A stretch of DNA of 27,104 bases from positions 209,367-236,470 of the forward strand of contig MU657222.1 of the NCBI GenBank assembly GCA_026770575.1. The letters are read 5' to 3'. Origin of the DNA: Pelagophyceae sp. CCMP2097. Its lineage: Eukaryota > Sar > Pelagophyceae. The translations under genes were made by a program, and so were the position numbers. Positions 1 through 8,075 of this stretch are shown here, piece after piece. The notes beneath the pieces were generated by a model. The model made no database searches and was not told the origin of the DNA. It worked only from the letters and a program-made list of their open reading frames with translations. Every line of letters begins with the position of its first letter. Within the stretch, counting starts at the first letter, position 1.

Positions 1-37
1 TTTGAGGAGCGGAGCGACGAGGCCAACGGATGGCGGA

Positions 38-69
38 GTCCAACGGACGCCGCTAGGCGCCCGTTGGAC
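38..69. repeat. Perfect 9-bp-stem hairpin
   Basis: GTCCAACGG at 38-46 is exactly complementary to CCGTTGGAC at 61-69, and an inner GCC/GGC pair extends the fold. The spacing is tight enough for a stable stem-loop. A 14-base direct repeat (TCAACTCGACGGGA) follows at about 89 and again at about 178. The function is unknown. Confidence 0.5.
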
Positions 70-104
70 GGAGCTGCCCGTTGGTGACTTCAACTCGACG
101 GGAG

Positions 105-180
105 GGTGGCTTACGCGACGCGTGTCGTGGACGAGCAGGGCGCGGACAAGCACAGTCAGACAAGGAACCACAGAGATCAA
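105..180. repeat. Dispersed repeat 'TTACGCGACGCG', copy 1
   Basis: A block of about 70 bp that recurs at 5022-5070 and 13590-13660. All share the core CTTACGCGACGCG followed by TCGTGGA and AGGGCG. Copies 1 and 3 also share AGTCAGACAAGG and CCACAGAGA. Read on the minus strand, all three encode a similar peptide containing HDTRRVS, so the repeat may descend from a coding fragment or a transposon end. The remainder of 181-531 shows no convincing gene. Confidence 0.6.
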
Positions 181-531
181 CTCGACGGGATGGGGTAAGG
201 AAACCACTTGATCGAAGAGGGGGGCTTTGACTATCACGGAGGGCACGACCCGTCGGAGCTACCCTTTGTCACTGCCTACTCGTTCCAGTACACGTGCCAG
301 CAACAACGCACCATCCGGATATCCCGTGCCGACTTTCCAGTATCCACCAGCCCCGAAGCCCGGCGACCCCTATCCTCAGAAAACTTAAAAATGGTGTGCC
401 ACTGCGGCGCGAAGAGGTGGGCACTTCTTAAGGCCACTGGACTCCAGAAAGGGCGCAAAAGGACGTCGCTGCGAGTGAGACTTTGGCGATAATTCGAGAG
501 GATCAGCTTTTGATATTTGATTTCGGCACTG

Positions 532-953
532 CACGGTCTTTTGGCCACGGAATTCATATGTTCACACTACAGGGTCGGAAATAAATAAAATGAGAGAGAG
601 GAAAATGAAAAGTCATGCAGGAAGGCAATGGGGGCGGGGGCTGTCGAGGGCGAAGGATGCGACAACGTCGTAAAATCGACTATTAGATGTTGCTGTAAAC
701 CCTGCAATAAACCTGTTCCAACAGGCACAGCGCACGTATAGAGGGCTCTGGTGCTCAGGAACGAAGGTTGTGAGGCCCTTGTGAATCTTCCGAGTGATCC
801 ACGTCGTCCCCATCGACGAGAAAGTAGCTCCTTCCCCATTCGGAGTCGCGTATCACCTTTCAAAGAACATATAATAATGGACAAGGAGTTGTTTTGTCGA
901 TGATGCGTCGTCGCGGAGAGCCGATGACCTGCGTATAGTTCTCGGACGTCGCG
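532..953. repeat. Left arm of a large inverted repeat
   Basis: Reading 532-953 in reverse complement reproduces 1502-1900 almost base for base; I saw scattered single substitutions and a 2-base indel near 737. The match then jumps to 2587-2613. The outer edge is the GGCCA(C/T)GGAATTCATATG region at about 543-560. The arm contains minus-strand ORFs whose right-arm counterparts are on the plus strand, but neither looks like a known protein. This arm lacks the 686-bp insertion present in the right arm at the TA of CATATG (557-558). Confidence 0.9.
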
Positions 954-1501
954 GCGGGCTCGGTGCACCGGCAGTCACGGCTGGTTGGAGAGATAGGTTT
1001 TCGGAATTCAAGAGGTTGCGCGTGAACACACGTTTCTAGTTTCGTCGGCTTGCCGAGACCGCCGCCGCCGCGACGCCACGACGAGCAAGGCCGCCTTGGG
1101 CGCTCCGGCCGCCGCCGCCATTCACTCACGACACGGCAACGGTGAGTGTCCCGGAGCCCGAAGGGGGAAGGATGAGCAGGCCCGTCATGCGAACGAGGGG
1201 CCCCTTAGACAGATCACATCTATCCTCGCCAGGCGCGAACCCACGGCCAGCCGGGCCGTCACGGGTGCTCCGGCCGCCGCTGTAGCACGCTCGCAGAGGC
1301 AATCGTGCGTCCTGGAGCCCAAGGGGGATGGATGCGCGGGCCCGTCATGGGAATGAACGGCCCCTTAGGCAGACCTTTGTCCTCGTCCAGGCTCGACGAC
1401 GCCGCGGCGACGAGCCAGGCCGCCACGGGCGCTTCGGTCGCAGCTGCAGCATGCCCGCAACGGCGACGGTACGTGTCGTGAAGCCCAAAGGAGGAAGGAT
1501 G
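954..1501. repeat. Loop of inverted repeat with ~165-bp tandem repeat
   Basis: The spacer between the arms holds diverged tandem units starting at 1090, 1255 and 1419 (units of about 165, 164 and 95 or more bases). Each begins GCCG(C/T)C and then contains a CGGCCGC-like stretch, a GAGCCCGAAGGGG-type block, and CCCGTCATG followed by GGCCCCTTAG. A fourth, partial unit seems to end at 1089. ORFs here follow the repeat and I assign no protein. Confidence 0.65.
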
Positions 1502-1900
1502 CGCGACGTCCGAGAACTATACGCAGGTTATCGGCTCTCCGCGACGACGCATCATCGACAAAGCAACTCCTTGTCCATTATTATATGTTCTTTGAAAGGT
1601 GATACGCGACTCCGAATGGGGAATGAGCTACTTTCTCGTCGATGGGGACGACGTGGATCACTCGGAAGATTCACAAGGGCCTCACAACCTTCGTTCCTGA
1701 GCACCAGAGCCCTCTCTATACGTGCGCTGTGCCTGTTGGAACAGGTTTATTGCAGGGTTTACAGCAACATCTAATAGTCGATTTTACGACGTTGTCGCAT
1801 CCTTCGCCCTCGACAGCACCCGCCCCCATTGCCTTCCTGCATGACTTTTCATTTTCCTCTCTCTCCTTTTATTTATTTCCGACCCTGTAGTGTGAACATA

Positions 1901-2586
1901 TGTGGCTGGGAACAGTAGAATATAGCGCCTAGGAATTCCTAGTGGCGAGGGGTGATTTCGAGATAATCGAGTTTGAATGGTCGCGATGGCGACGCTGTCG
2001 GTGGCGCTCACGCCTGGGGTTGCAACCAGCTGCGCGAGCTGAAAGCGCTCCGAGATCAAGGCATTCTCGACCAAGGCGACTACGACGTTTTTCGCGCGAG
2101 CGCATTCGCAGCGCACGCCGACCCGCCCACTGGCGCGGCGGCCATGGCGAGAGCTCCAGTGCTCGCTGCCACGGCCATCGCCGGCGCCGCGCCGCCGGCG
2201 CCGCCAGCGTCGCGCAAGGCCACCACGAAGCGCTGCGACGCGCGGCAGTCGAAAGCTCGACTCGTCGCGATCGGTGCCGCAGCAGCGCGGGTGCGTCGCA
2301 CGCGCGGATCGTCGCGCCGCGCTCCTCGCACGGCCACGGCGACCGGCCGAGTGCCCGGCGCGCGCGCACGCGCCCTCATTGCTCCAGGAACCTACATGCG
2401 AACTGCCCCCAACCTACATTCCTACTGTCCCCAGCACGTATCTTGGGCACACCTCAACGACGGCGGCGAGTTTGAGGGCGCGGACGCCGCCGTTCGATCA
2501 GGCTTGAGCTCCTCTATGCGAAACAGTCGCTAAGTTAAATTGTTCCGTTGCCTTATAAGCGCTGGATTCTACTGTTCCCAGCCGCA
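1901..2586. mobile_element. TIR DNA transposon, TGTGGCTGG family copy 1
   Basis: The left end is TGTGGCTGGGAACAGTAGAA. The right end, in reverse complement, is TGCGGCTGGGAACAGTAGAA, and similarity continues for about 30 bases. TA flanks both sides (1899-1900 and 2587-2588), matching one TA at the empty site 557-558. This is the Tc1/mariner-type target pattern. A perfect 14-bp palindrome CTAGGAATTCCTAG lies at 1930-1943, and a second TIR-like segment (CCTACTGTCCCCAGC) lies inside at 2421-2435. No transposase is recognisable, so the element is non-autonomous. Confidence 0.85.
1973..2533 (+). pseudogene. SHOCT-like coding fragment inside the transposon
   Basis: The open frame has no ATG near its 5' end. 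Around 2030-2110 it encodes RELKALRDQGILDQGDYDVF, which resembles the short SHOCT helix-turn motif (LKxLxDxGIxTxxEF). The rest is alanine- and arginine-rich and could simply reflect GC-rich sequence. If real, it is a host fragment captured by the element, or a small element-encoded protein. The SHOCT resemblance is recognised by eye only. Confidence 0.3.
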
Positions 2587-2833
2587 TATGAATTCCATGG
2601 CCAAACGACCGTGGTCCTGGAAGAAGAACGCCGAAATTGTAGCCATCCTTGCCGATTTCAAGCCTCGCACGACGGGGCCTCTTGGGCGTCGCACAGGCGG
2701 CGGCTGCCGCCGCAGCCTGAGAAGCCTCGCTGTTGCGCCTCGACGCGATCCTCGCCGGCGCGGCGACGGCGAGGCGCGCCTCTCGATACGACACTTCTTG
2801 GGTTTATACGCGGGTCTCCTTACAATTGTATAG
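2540..2833 (+). CDS. Uncertain ORF beginning MNSMAKRP
   Basis: From about 2588 a plus-strand frame reads MNSMAKRPWSWKKNAEIVAI and then becomes arginine-rich. The left inverted-repeat arm encodes a related start, MNSVAKRP, on its minus strand at 557-276. Similarity between the two does not extend far past the repeat edge at 2613. It may be a shared fragment of an old element ORF. I do not recognise a family. Confidence 0.2.
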   Translation: MFRCLISAGFYCSQPHMNSMAKRPWSWKKNAEIVAILADFKPRTTGPLGRRTGGGCRRSLRSLAVAPRRDPRRRGDGEARLSIRHFLGLYAGLLTIV

Positions 2834-3199
2834 AGTTAAACTCAGATTAAGAACAAGGTCAGATTAAGAACCGACGAAAAAATCCACAAACGACGTTCAA
2901 TATCTCAATAAGGCATTTTTAAGACCCTATTAAAATCCATTAAATCCCTTATTGGGATATTAACCGGCTCCAGGGGCCCGGTTCTTAATCTGACCGGCGG
3001 TTTTTAAAGAACCGATGGTAGGTCCGGACTCTGCCTATGCTTAATTTCTCTCAAAGAGGTCTTCCACGGACGCCTTGATTTGAGGGTGCAAGAATGGGAC
3101 CCAGGCGCGTCCCCTGGCAGCGTTAAAACCGCAAACAACGGCGTCGCCGGGCCGCTGATTTTTTTCGCTTAGCCGGTTCTTAAACTGAGTTTTACTCTA
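2831..3199. mobile_element. MITE with GAGT(T/A)AAACTCAG termini
   Basis: The left end is TAGAGTTAAACTCAGATTAA. The right end, in reverse complement, is TAGAGTAAAACTCAGTTTAA, about 22 matched bases including GAACC. TA lies at both extreme ends (2831-2832 and 3198-3199). Two further inverted repeats are nested inside: GGTCAGATTAAGAACCG at 2857-2873 with its exact complement at 2979-2995, and an ATATC(T/C)CAATAAGG pair at about 2900-2913 and 2947-2961. The interior is AT-rich for this window and non-coding. Confidence 0.75.
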
Positions 3200-3222
3200 G
3201 ATGGCGTGAACTCGGGCCTCAT

Positions 3223-3729
3223 TACCAGGGATATCGGCGATAAAACCGATCTCAAGTGAAGCAAAGTTATGCCTCCCTGCCCCCTGGGGTGTCCGTGAAA
3301 TGATCAGCTGCGTGGAGGGCGCCTTGCAAGGGCGTGAACGGGCGTTTCCTCTATTATGTTGGACTTGATAAAATCATTATTTGCCTCCTTGTCTTGATTT
3401 TGACTTGATTTTGCCTCCTTATTGTGATACTTGACGACCATGTGTCAACTGCAGGACCGCAGGGATCGAAATTCTGGCTATGTCATGGGGCGTGTCCATA
3501 CGCACCGGGGTGGTATATGGCCGATTCTATACGATTGCCGCGAGTGGCGCTTGGATTTCCAGTTTGAGCGTTTTAACAAGCAATTTCTTTAGGATCGGGC
3601 ATCATGGGACTCAGCGCGACGTTCTCTACCACCCCCAACAGGAGCGAAACAGCTTCCGACGAAAACTGCAGTTGACAGGAAATCCTTGGCGTTAGTGACG
3701 AACCACAATGTAATAAGCATACCCCGGGA
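3223..3729. mobile_element. CAAGGGG-family repeat, copy 1
   Basis: It is homologous over its full length to 15126-15681 and, inverted, to 9904-10468. Shared landmarks are TATCGGCGAT(G/A)AAA near the left end, GGGGTGTCCGTGA, GTGAACGGGCGTTTCCTC, GGGACTCAGCGCGACGT and CTTGGCGTTA near the right end. It lacks a ~43-bp block found in the other copies and has a ~19-bp insertion near the right end, so it is the most degraded copy. No protein is recognised. Confidence 0.75.
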
Positions 3730-4648
3730 CACGGAATCATCCTTGTGGACTCACTCGGTCGCTCCGTTAGGCCGTCCGCGACAGTGGCTCGGTCGCTCGC
3801 TCGCAAAGGCGTCACTTAAGCGATTTTGTTTGCCGTCGCTCGCTCGCTCTGGGTACGGAGCGAGCGGTTTTGGTCCATAAAAGTCGCTCGCTCGCTCCCA
3901 ACTCGGCTCGTTTGATTGGTAGCTTCCTGTGCCGGGGCGCGCGTCCTGTTCGTACTGGCTGGTCGACTTGATGAAGTTCGGGAAACCCGTAGCGTTTCGG
4001 GAAAACCCGTAGCGCCATTTATACCTTCTTGAAGTGCGCCGTACATTTTTGACAGTGCGCCGTCCTTACCGACGCAGGGTGGCTCGTGCGGCGCGCAATG
4101 GCGGCCACAGTCGCATGGTGCTTTTAACTGCTGTGTCACCCAACTCCTTGCGACCAAAAACACTCACACAAGCGCCGGCGGTTCATCTATACGTCGCTTT
4201 CCACTGTATCCGAGACAGGAAGCCCTGCACAGTCCAGCGGCTCGCGAGGGCGGCCATCAAACGCACACCGTGAGACATTGACTTTAAATATCCGACGCGC
4301 TACTAGCTGGGGCTAAGCTGGCACGGCCGTTGTGGGTGTCGACGTCGGCTTCAGCGACAAGATCGAGGATATAGGCGCCTGCGTGGGCGATCACCGTCCA
4401 ACTCGGGCGCCTGTGGTCCCTTTAAATGTCTGTGCGGCCGGCAGCCGCTCTTACACGTGTAGAAGGGAATTTTGATGTTGGGTTCCCGCGCCTGCCCGGA
4501 AGACCCACAGCAGCAAACGACACACCATGGTGGAAAACGGTGCATCCTCTGCGTCTAACGCGGCCAGAACGCCGTACACGACAGCCTAAGTGGTCGCATG
4601 GCTGGCGGATAAAGAGTGAGACGAAGGGCATACACGTCTTCCCTGAAA
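3730..4648. other. No recognised gene; CGCTCG-rich and short tandem sequence
   Basis: Bases 3770-3895 contain repeated CGCTCGCTCGCTC tracts, partly self-complementary with GGAGCGAGCG. Bases 3977-4014 hold two copies of a block of about 19 bases (TTCGGGAAA followed by CCCGTAGCG). The short ORFs on both strands have arginine-rich, low-information translations. I see no gene. Confidence 0.5.
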
Positions 4649-4938
4649 CTCACCTTTGCGGCCGGGCGTGCAGCACGCGAAAGTAACCCATGGACCAGCC
4701 GTTTGCGGCGCCGGAGATCGTCTTGATGCGAAAAAGGCGCCGCAGAAAGCCTGTGCGGTTGGACACCATCCGCACTGTCCGAATTCGGCCCGCAAACATA
4801 TCTCACCTTGCGGCCGGGCGTGCAGCACGCGAAAGTAACCCATGGACCAGCCGTTTGCGGCGCCGGGGTTCGTCTTGATGCGAAAAAGGCGCCGCAGAAA
4901 GCCTGTGGGGTTGGACACCATCCGCACTGTCCGAATAC
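4649..4938. repeat. 153-bp tandem duplication
   Basis: CTCACCTT(T)GCGGCCGGGCG starts at 4649 and again at 4802. The two units are nearly identical for about 130 bases, with a 1-base indel and a few substitutions. On the minus strand both units share an open frame reading GFLRRLFRIKT and NGWSMGYFRVLHARPQ. Each is followed by GTGAGA or GTGAGT, a plausible splice donor, and one is preceded by an ACAG acceptor. It could be a duplicated minus-strand exon or simply a segmental duplication. Confidence 0.7.
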
Positions 4939-5021
4939 GGGTTGGTACGGGAATTCTCCCCCCGGCGCCCGGAAGAGATGAGGGTCTGTACCGCCATCCT
5001 CGGGAGCGGAGCGAGGGGGCG

Positions 5022-5213
5022 ATGGCTTACGCGACGCGTATCGTGGAAGAGCAGGGCGTGGACGAGCAATGACAATGAGTCCACCAGAGCTGAAGTAGAC
5101 TTCCGTCTGAAAAGGGGGCGCCGCGCATACCTGGCGGAAGGAGGAAGTCGGACGAGGGGGCGGTCCTTAGACACAAAGGATTTCACGCCACTCTCGAGGC
5201 TCATTGTCATTGC
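5022..5213. repeat. Dispersed repeat copy 2 joined to a small foldback
   Basis: Bases 5022-5070 are the second copy of the TTACGCGACGCG block. Where the other copies read AGTCAGACAAGG, this one runs into GCAATGACAATGAG (5066-5079). The exact complement of that 14-mer lies at 5200-5213, making a 148-bp foldback. The purine-rich interior carries no recognisable gene. Confidence 0.55.
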
Positions 5214-5252
5214 GCGCCGGCCTAGACTCTCGAAGAACACCGAAAATGAATT

Positions 5253-6062
5253 CAAATCATATGGTGGATACTCAAATCCCTAAAGGGCGAATGCGGACCC
5301 GGTGGCCTGAACGTCAACAGGATGAACGCCAACTTTGGCGGGCAGCAGGCGCTTATTCGGACGTCGAAGAAGCTCACCGAAGACTGCCTCGGCCGCTTTC
5401 CCGGGCGCTGCCTGGAGCCCGGCGACGACCAATCGTTCGTGTTCGGCACGGCCGAGGGCACGCCGCCGCCTTTCAACAAGCCGAAGGCGAAGCTCGCCGA
5501 CTACGCGGGCAAGCAAAAGGGCGCGTACCAGATCCTCTTCGAGCGCGGCCTCTTCGACGTCAAGTCGAAAAGGACGTGGACGGGCCACAAGGACCCGGAG
5601 AGCAAGGCGAACGTCTCGGACTCGTCGTGGCGCGAGGTGCCCGCGGCGTGCCCAGACTTCAAATCCGAGTGCAGCCTCCTGTTCCAGCTCGTGATGGATC
5701 GCGGCCACTCGATCATCTCGTCGCCCAAGTGCCACCCCGAGGTCGCGGGCGACGGCATCGAGTGCGGCTGGGGCCACTCGAAGCGCATGTACCGGAAGGG
5801 CAACGTGGGCAACGAGACGGAGATGCGCAAGTACCAGCGCAAGCGCGTCTTCGACTCGATTTCGGCCGACAGCCTCCCGCTGGAGCGCTTGATGCGATTT
5901 CCGCGCAAAGCGCGCGAGTACAAGCTGGTGTACAACGTGAACGGCGGCGGCGGCAACGAGCTCTCGCTCGTGAGCATCGAGATCGAGAGAAGGGCACAGA
6001 AGCTCCGCCGCACCCACTCGAACCACCGCTCTATCGACGCGCCCAACTTGGTCTTCGCGTGA
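5253..6062 (+). pseudogene. 5'-truncated DDE-type transposase-like protein
   Basis: The frame is open from a TGA at 5250-5252 to a TGA at 6060-6062. The first ATG is at 5322, but the conserved-looking text starts earlier (GPGGLNVNRMNANFGGQQ), so the true N-terminus is missing or in another frame. Later segments are KGAYQILFERGLFD, CPDFKSECSLLFQLV and SSPKCHPEVAGDGIECGWGH, then a basic tail with MRFPRKAREYKLVYNV. The CHPEVAGDGIE..WG..K block looks like the final acidic motif (P..N.IE..W) of DDE transposases, and the W..RG..D and ACPDF parts recall transposase-like proteins common in algae and chytrids. The first catalytic Asp would lie in the lost part. It may be a domesticated or decayed transposase. 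The family call is from memory of motif shapes. Confidence 0.5.
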
Positions 6063-7120
6063 CTTCGCCCGGAGCGCCTTGGAAGCGCCGATTCGGCTGC
6101 CTGGTGGATCTTAAGCAAGCAAGTGAGTGCGGCTCACTCTTTGAGCCCGAGGATCCAAGCATGCCCCTATAGGCCGCCATGCCTCATAGGCGTCCGATTG
6201 ATGTCCCGAACCCGACTCCGGTCGCGTATAGAGCCCGAAGGCCTCGCGTCCCTCGACGAACCACGGTGAAACAAGGAGACAGAGAGTCGCTGGACAGAAT
6301 AAGCGAAAATACGAGGCTTATTGAGCCTTAAGGTAATTTATAAACTCCTTTTCGGGTACTTATTGAGATATTGTGACGATTTGATGACGAACGATGGGGC
6401 ATTCTATAGGACGTATTTTTTTATGACTGCGCTCGCAACCGCTCTGGAAGTCGGTGGCATGGCGTTGGCAACGCACAGGCCCATCTTCTTGGCTCTCTAG
6501 AGGCACGTATAGGCTTTTTATACGAAGCACCCACATGGGAATGACAAGTCTTTTGATAAAATGTCGGAACGGTGTGTCCGCAAGGTCGGTTCCGGCTAGA
6601 GGTTGCCCATGGCTACCTCTTGCCGCGATTGAGGACACATTGTTCGGCGATTTGACCGAGTTACGACCATAACCGCCTTGGTGGTCTTGTAGGGGCGCGC
6701 AGGGCCCCTAGAGCAATTTTTTTGGTGCTGCGCAGAGACCAGACACGAGGTCGTACGATGGCACCGAAATCAGCTCCGTAGCTTTCACTGTCAGCGCAAG
6801 CAGGGCGTCCCAAGTTGCATATTTTTAGGTGCGAGGTCAATGTATTTTCGGCTTATTCTGCCCGATAGTGTTTCACAGTGCGAACCAAACGCAGCAAAAC
6901 ACTCGCGAAAAGTAAAGTAAAGGTGGTGTGTGCTTATAGCTACGTACATCTTAAATCGCTGTAATTTTTGCAAGAGATGGTCAATCGTGGAAGTAGCGGT
7001 ACGGCGGACTTTTCTTTTCCTGGGGGTGCTTGCGCGGCCGCCGGAAGCTCAAGTCGAAGGCCGCAATAGTTTTGTAAAAAAAGTGCGCAATGAAAAATCA
7101 GTTTTATGGGCGAACCATCT
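6063..7120. other. Intergenic; no gene recognised
   Basis: The composition is more AT-rich than the flanks, with stop codons frequent in all frames. A CTTATTGAGATATTG segment at about 6359-6373 matches the inner palindrome of the 2831-3199 MITE. I see no TIRs, RNA gene or protein-like frame longer than about 90 codons that carries a recognisable motif. Confidence 0.5.
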
Positions 7121-7509
7121 TGTAAACTGGAGGACACCGGTCCGTCCGTGACGAACAATTGACCTTATGAGGCCTCGTAATGGCCGGTTCCCGGCCAGCC
7201 AGACGGGTTTGGGCTGGCGTGAGTCGCCTTAGGGGGCGTCATGAGTGTCCCGTGAGCTGCTCTGGGCATGCGGCTCCTCCTAGAAGGCAGGGTCTTAACG
7301 AGGAGCCGACGGGGGCTAAATCGAGTCCTCTCCCCGAGGGCATTTACGGTGGCTACGAGCGTTCCGACGCGCACAGCGCGCTGGATTGAAGCCACGTCCT
7401 TCCCCGATCTAACCCAGCCAACGCCGAGCATCACAGGCCGCCGCAGCGCCTCGAACTGCTCCTTAGGGCCTTTAAAACTACACGGACAGACCGGTGTCCT
7501 CCGGTTTGC
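7121..7509. mobile_element. MITE with ~28-bp terminal inverted repeats
   Basis: The left end reads AAAC(T)GGAGGACACCGGTC then (C)GTCCGTG (about 7124-7151). The right end CACGGAC(A)GACCGGTGTCC then TCCGGTTT (about 7481-7507) is its complement with about two mismatches. The element is about 385 bp. It holds a short TGGCCGGTTCCCGGCCA hairpin (7181-7197) and no transposase. No target duplication is certain. The next MITE begins only about 85 bp downstream. Confidence 0.65.
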
Positions 7510-7594
7510 GAGAGAGGGGATCGTAAAGTCTCTGTCTCTTCTGGGACTCGCTGAAACGTTGGACCCTCTGTCACAAAGCCGTGAGATCGCGATA

Positions 7595-7925
7595 TGTGGC
7601 TGGGGCAAGTAGAAATGCAACCTTATTGGCGAGGGGGGTTATCGAGGAAAACGCGATTTAGTGTTGGACTGGTTTTAGTGATCTGGGCGCGACCCGCGCG
7701 AGCATGCACACACGCACAGCCCAAAACTTGTTTTGGGAAAACGGGGAAACGTGCCCTTTTTTGTTCAATTCCTACTTGCCCCGGGTCCTCCCGCGACGAG
7801 TACGACGATTTTTACAGCGGCGTTTGGACGATTCGATCGGGCTCGCCAAGATCTACACCGTAGGCCAGCTAACTCGGATTTGATTTGCTGGTAGTAATAG
7901 TGTATTTCTACTTGCCCCAGCCACA
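7595..7925. mobile_element. TGTGGCTGG-family MITE, copy 2
   Basis: The ends are TGTGGCTGGGGCAAGTAGAA and its complement TTCTACTTGCCCCAGCCACA, with a 25-bp near-perfect match. TA lies on both sides (7593-7594 and 7926-7927). The length is 331 bp. The interior is colinear with copy 3 at 11249-11565, sharing TTATTGGCGAGG, TTTTAGTGATC, GATCGGGCTCGC, CTACACCGT and AACTCGGATTTGATTTGC. A degenerate internal TIR (CCTACTTGCCCCGGG) sits at 7771-7785. It is non-autonomous. Confidence 0.85.
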
Positions 7926-8075
7926 TAATATTACAATTGTATAGGATTTCTAGTATCTTCGCCTTGTCCTTGCAGAATCATTTAGCGAATCGCCAAAAAA
8001 AACTGCGGCCCCAGCGCCCGCCAGACTGCGCCCGCCCGCGCGCGCAGCGGGCTGCTCGCGCCTCTTCCCCGCGCG

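Larger units (their letters stand above)
1502..2613. repeat. Right arm of the inverted repeat, interrupted by a transposon
   Basis: Bases 1502-1900 mirror 953-559 and bases 2587-2613 mirror 558-532. Between them sits the TIR element 1901-2586. Removing that element together with one TA regenerates the left-arm junction exactly (GTGAACATATGAATTCC). The insertion therefore postdates formation of the inverted repeat, or at least the shared ancestor of the two arms. Confidence 0.85.

Noticed and set aside
5204..6172. 322-codon ORF overlapping the transposase-like gene in another frame
   Set aside because: Its translation is Arg/Pro/Gly-rich low-information text, typical of a shifted frame in GC-rich coding; the overlapping frame has motif-like segments and balanced composition.
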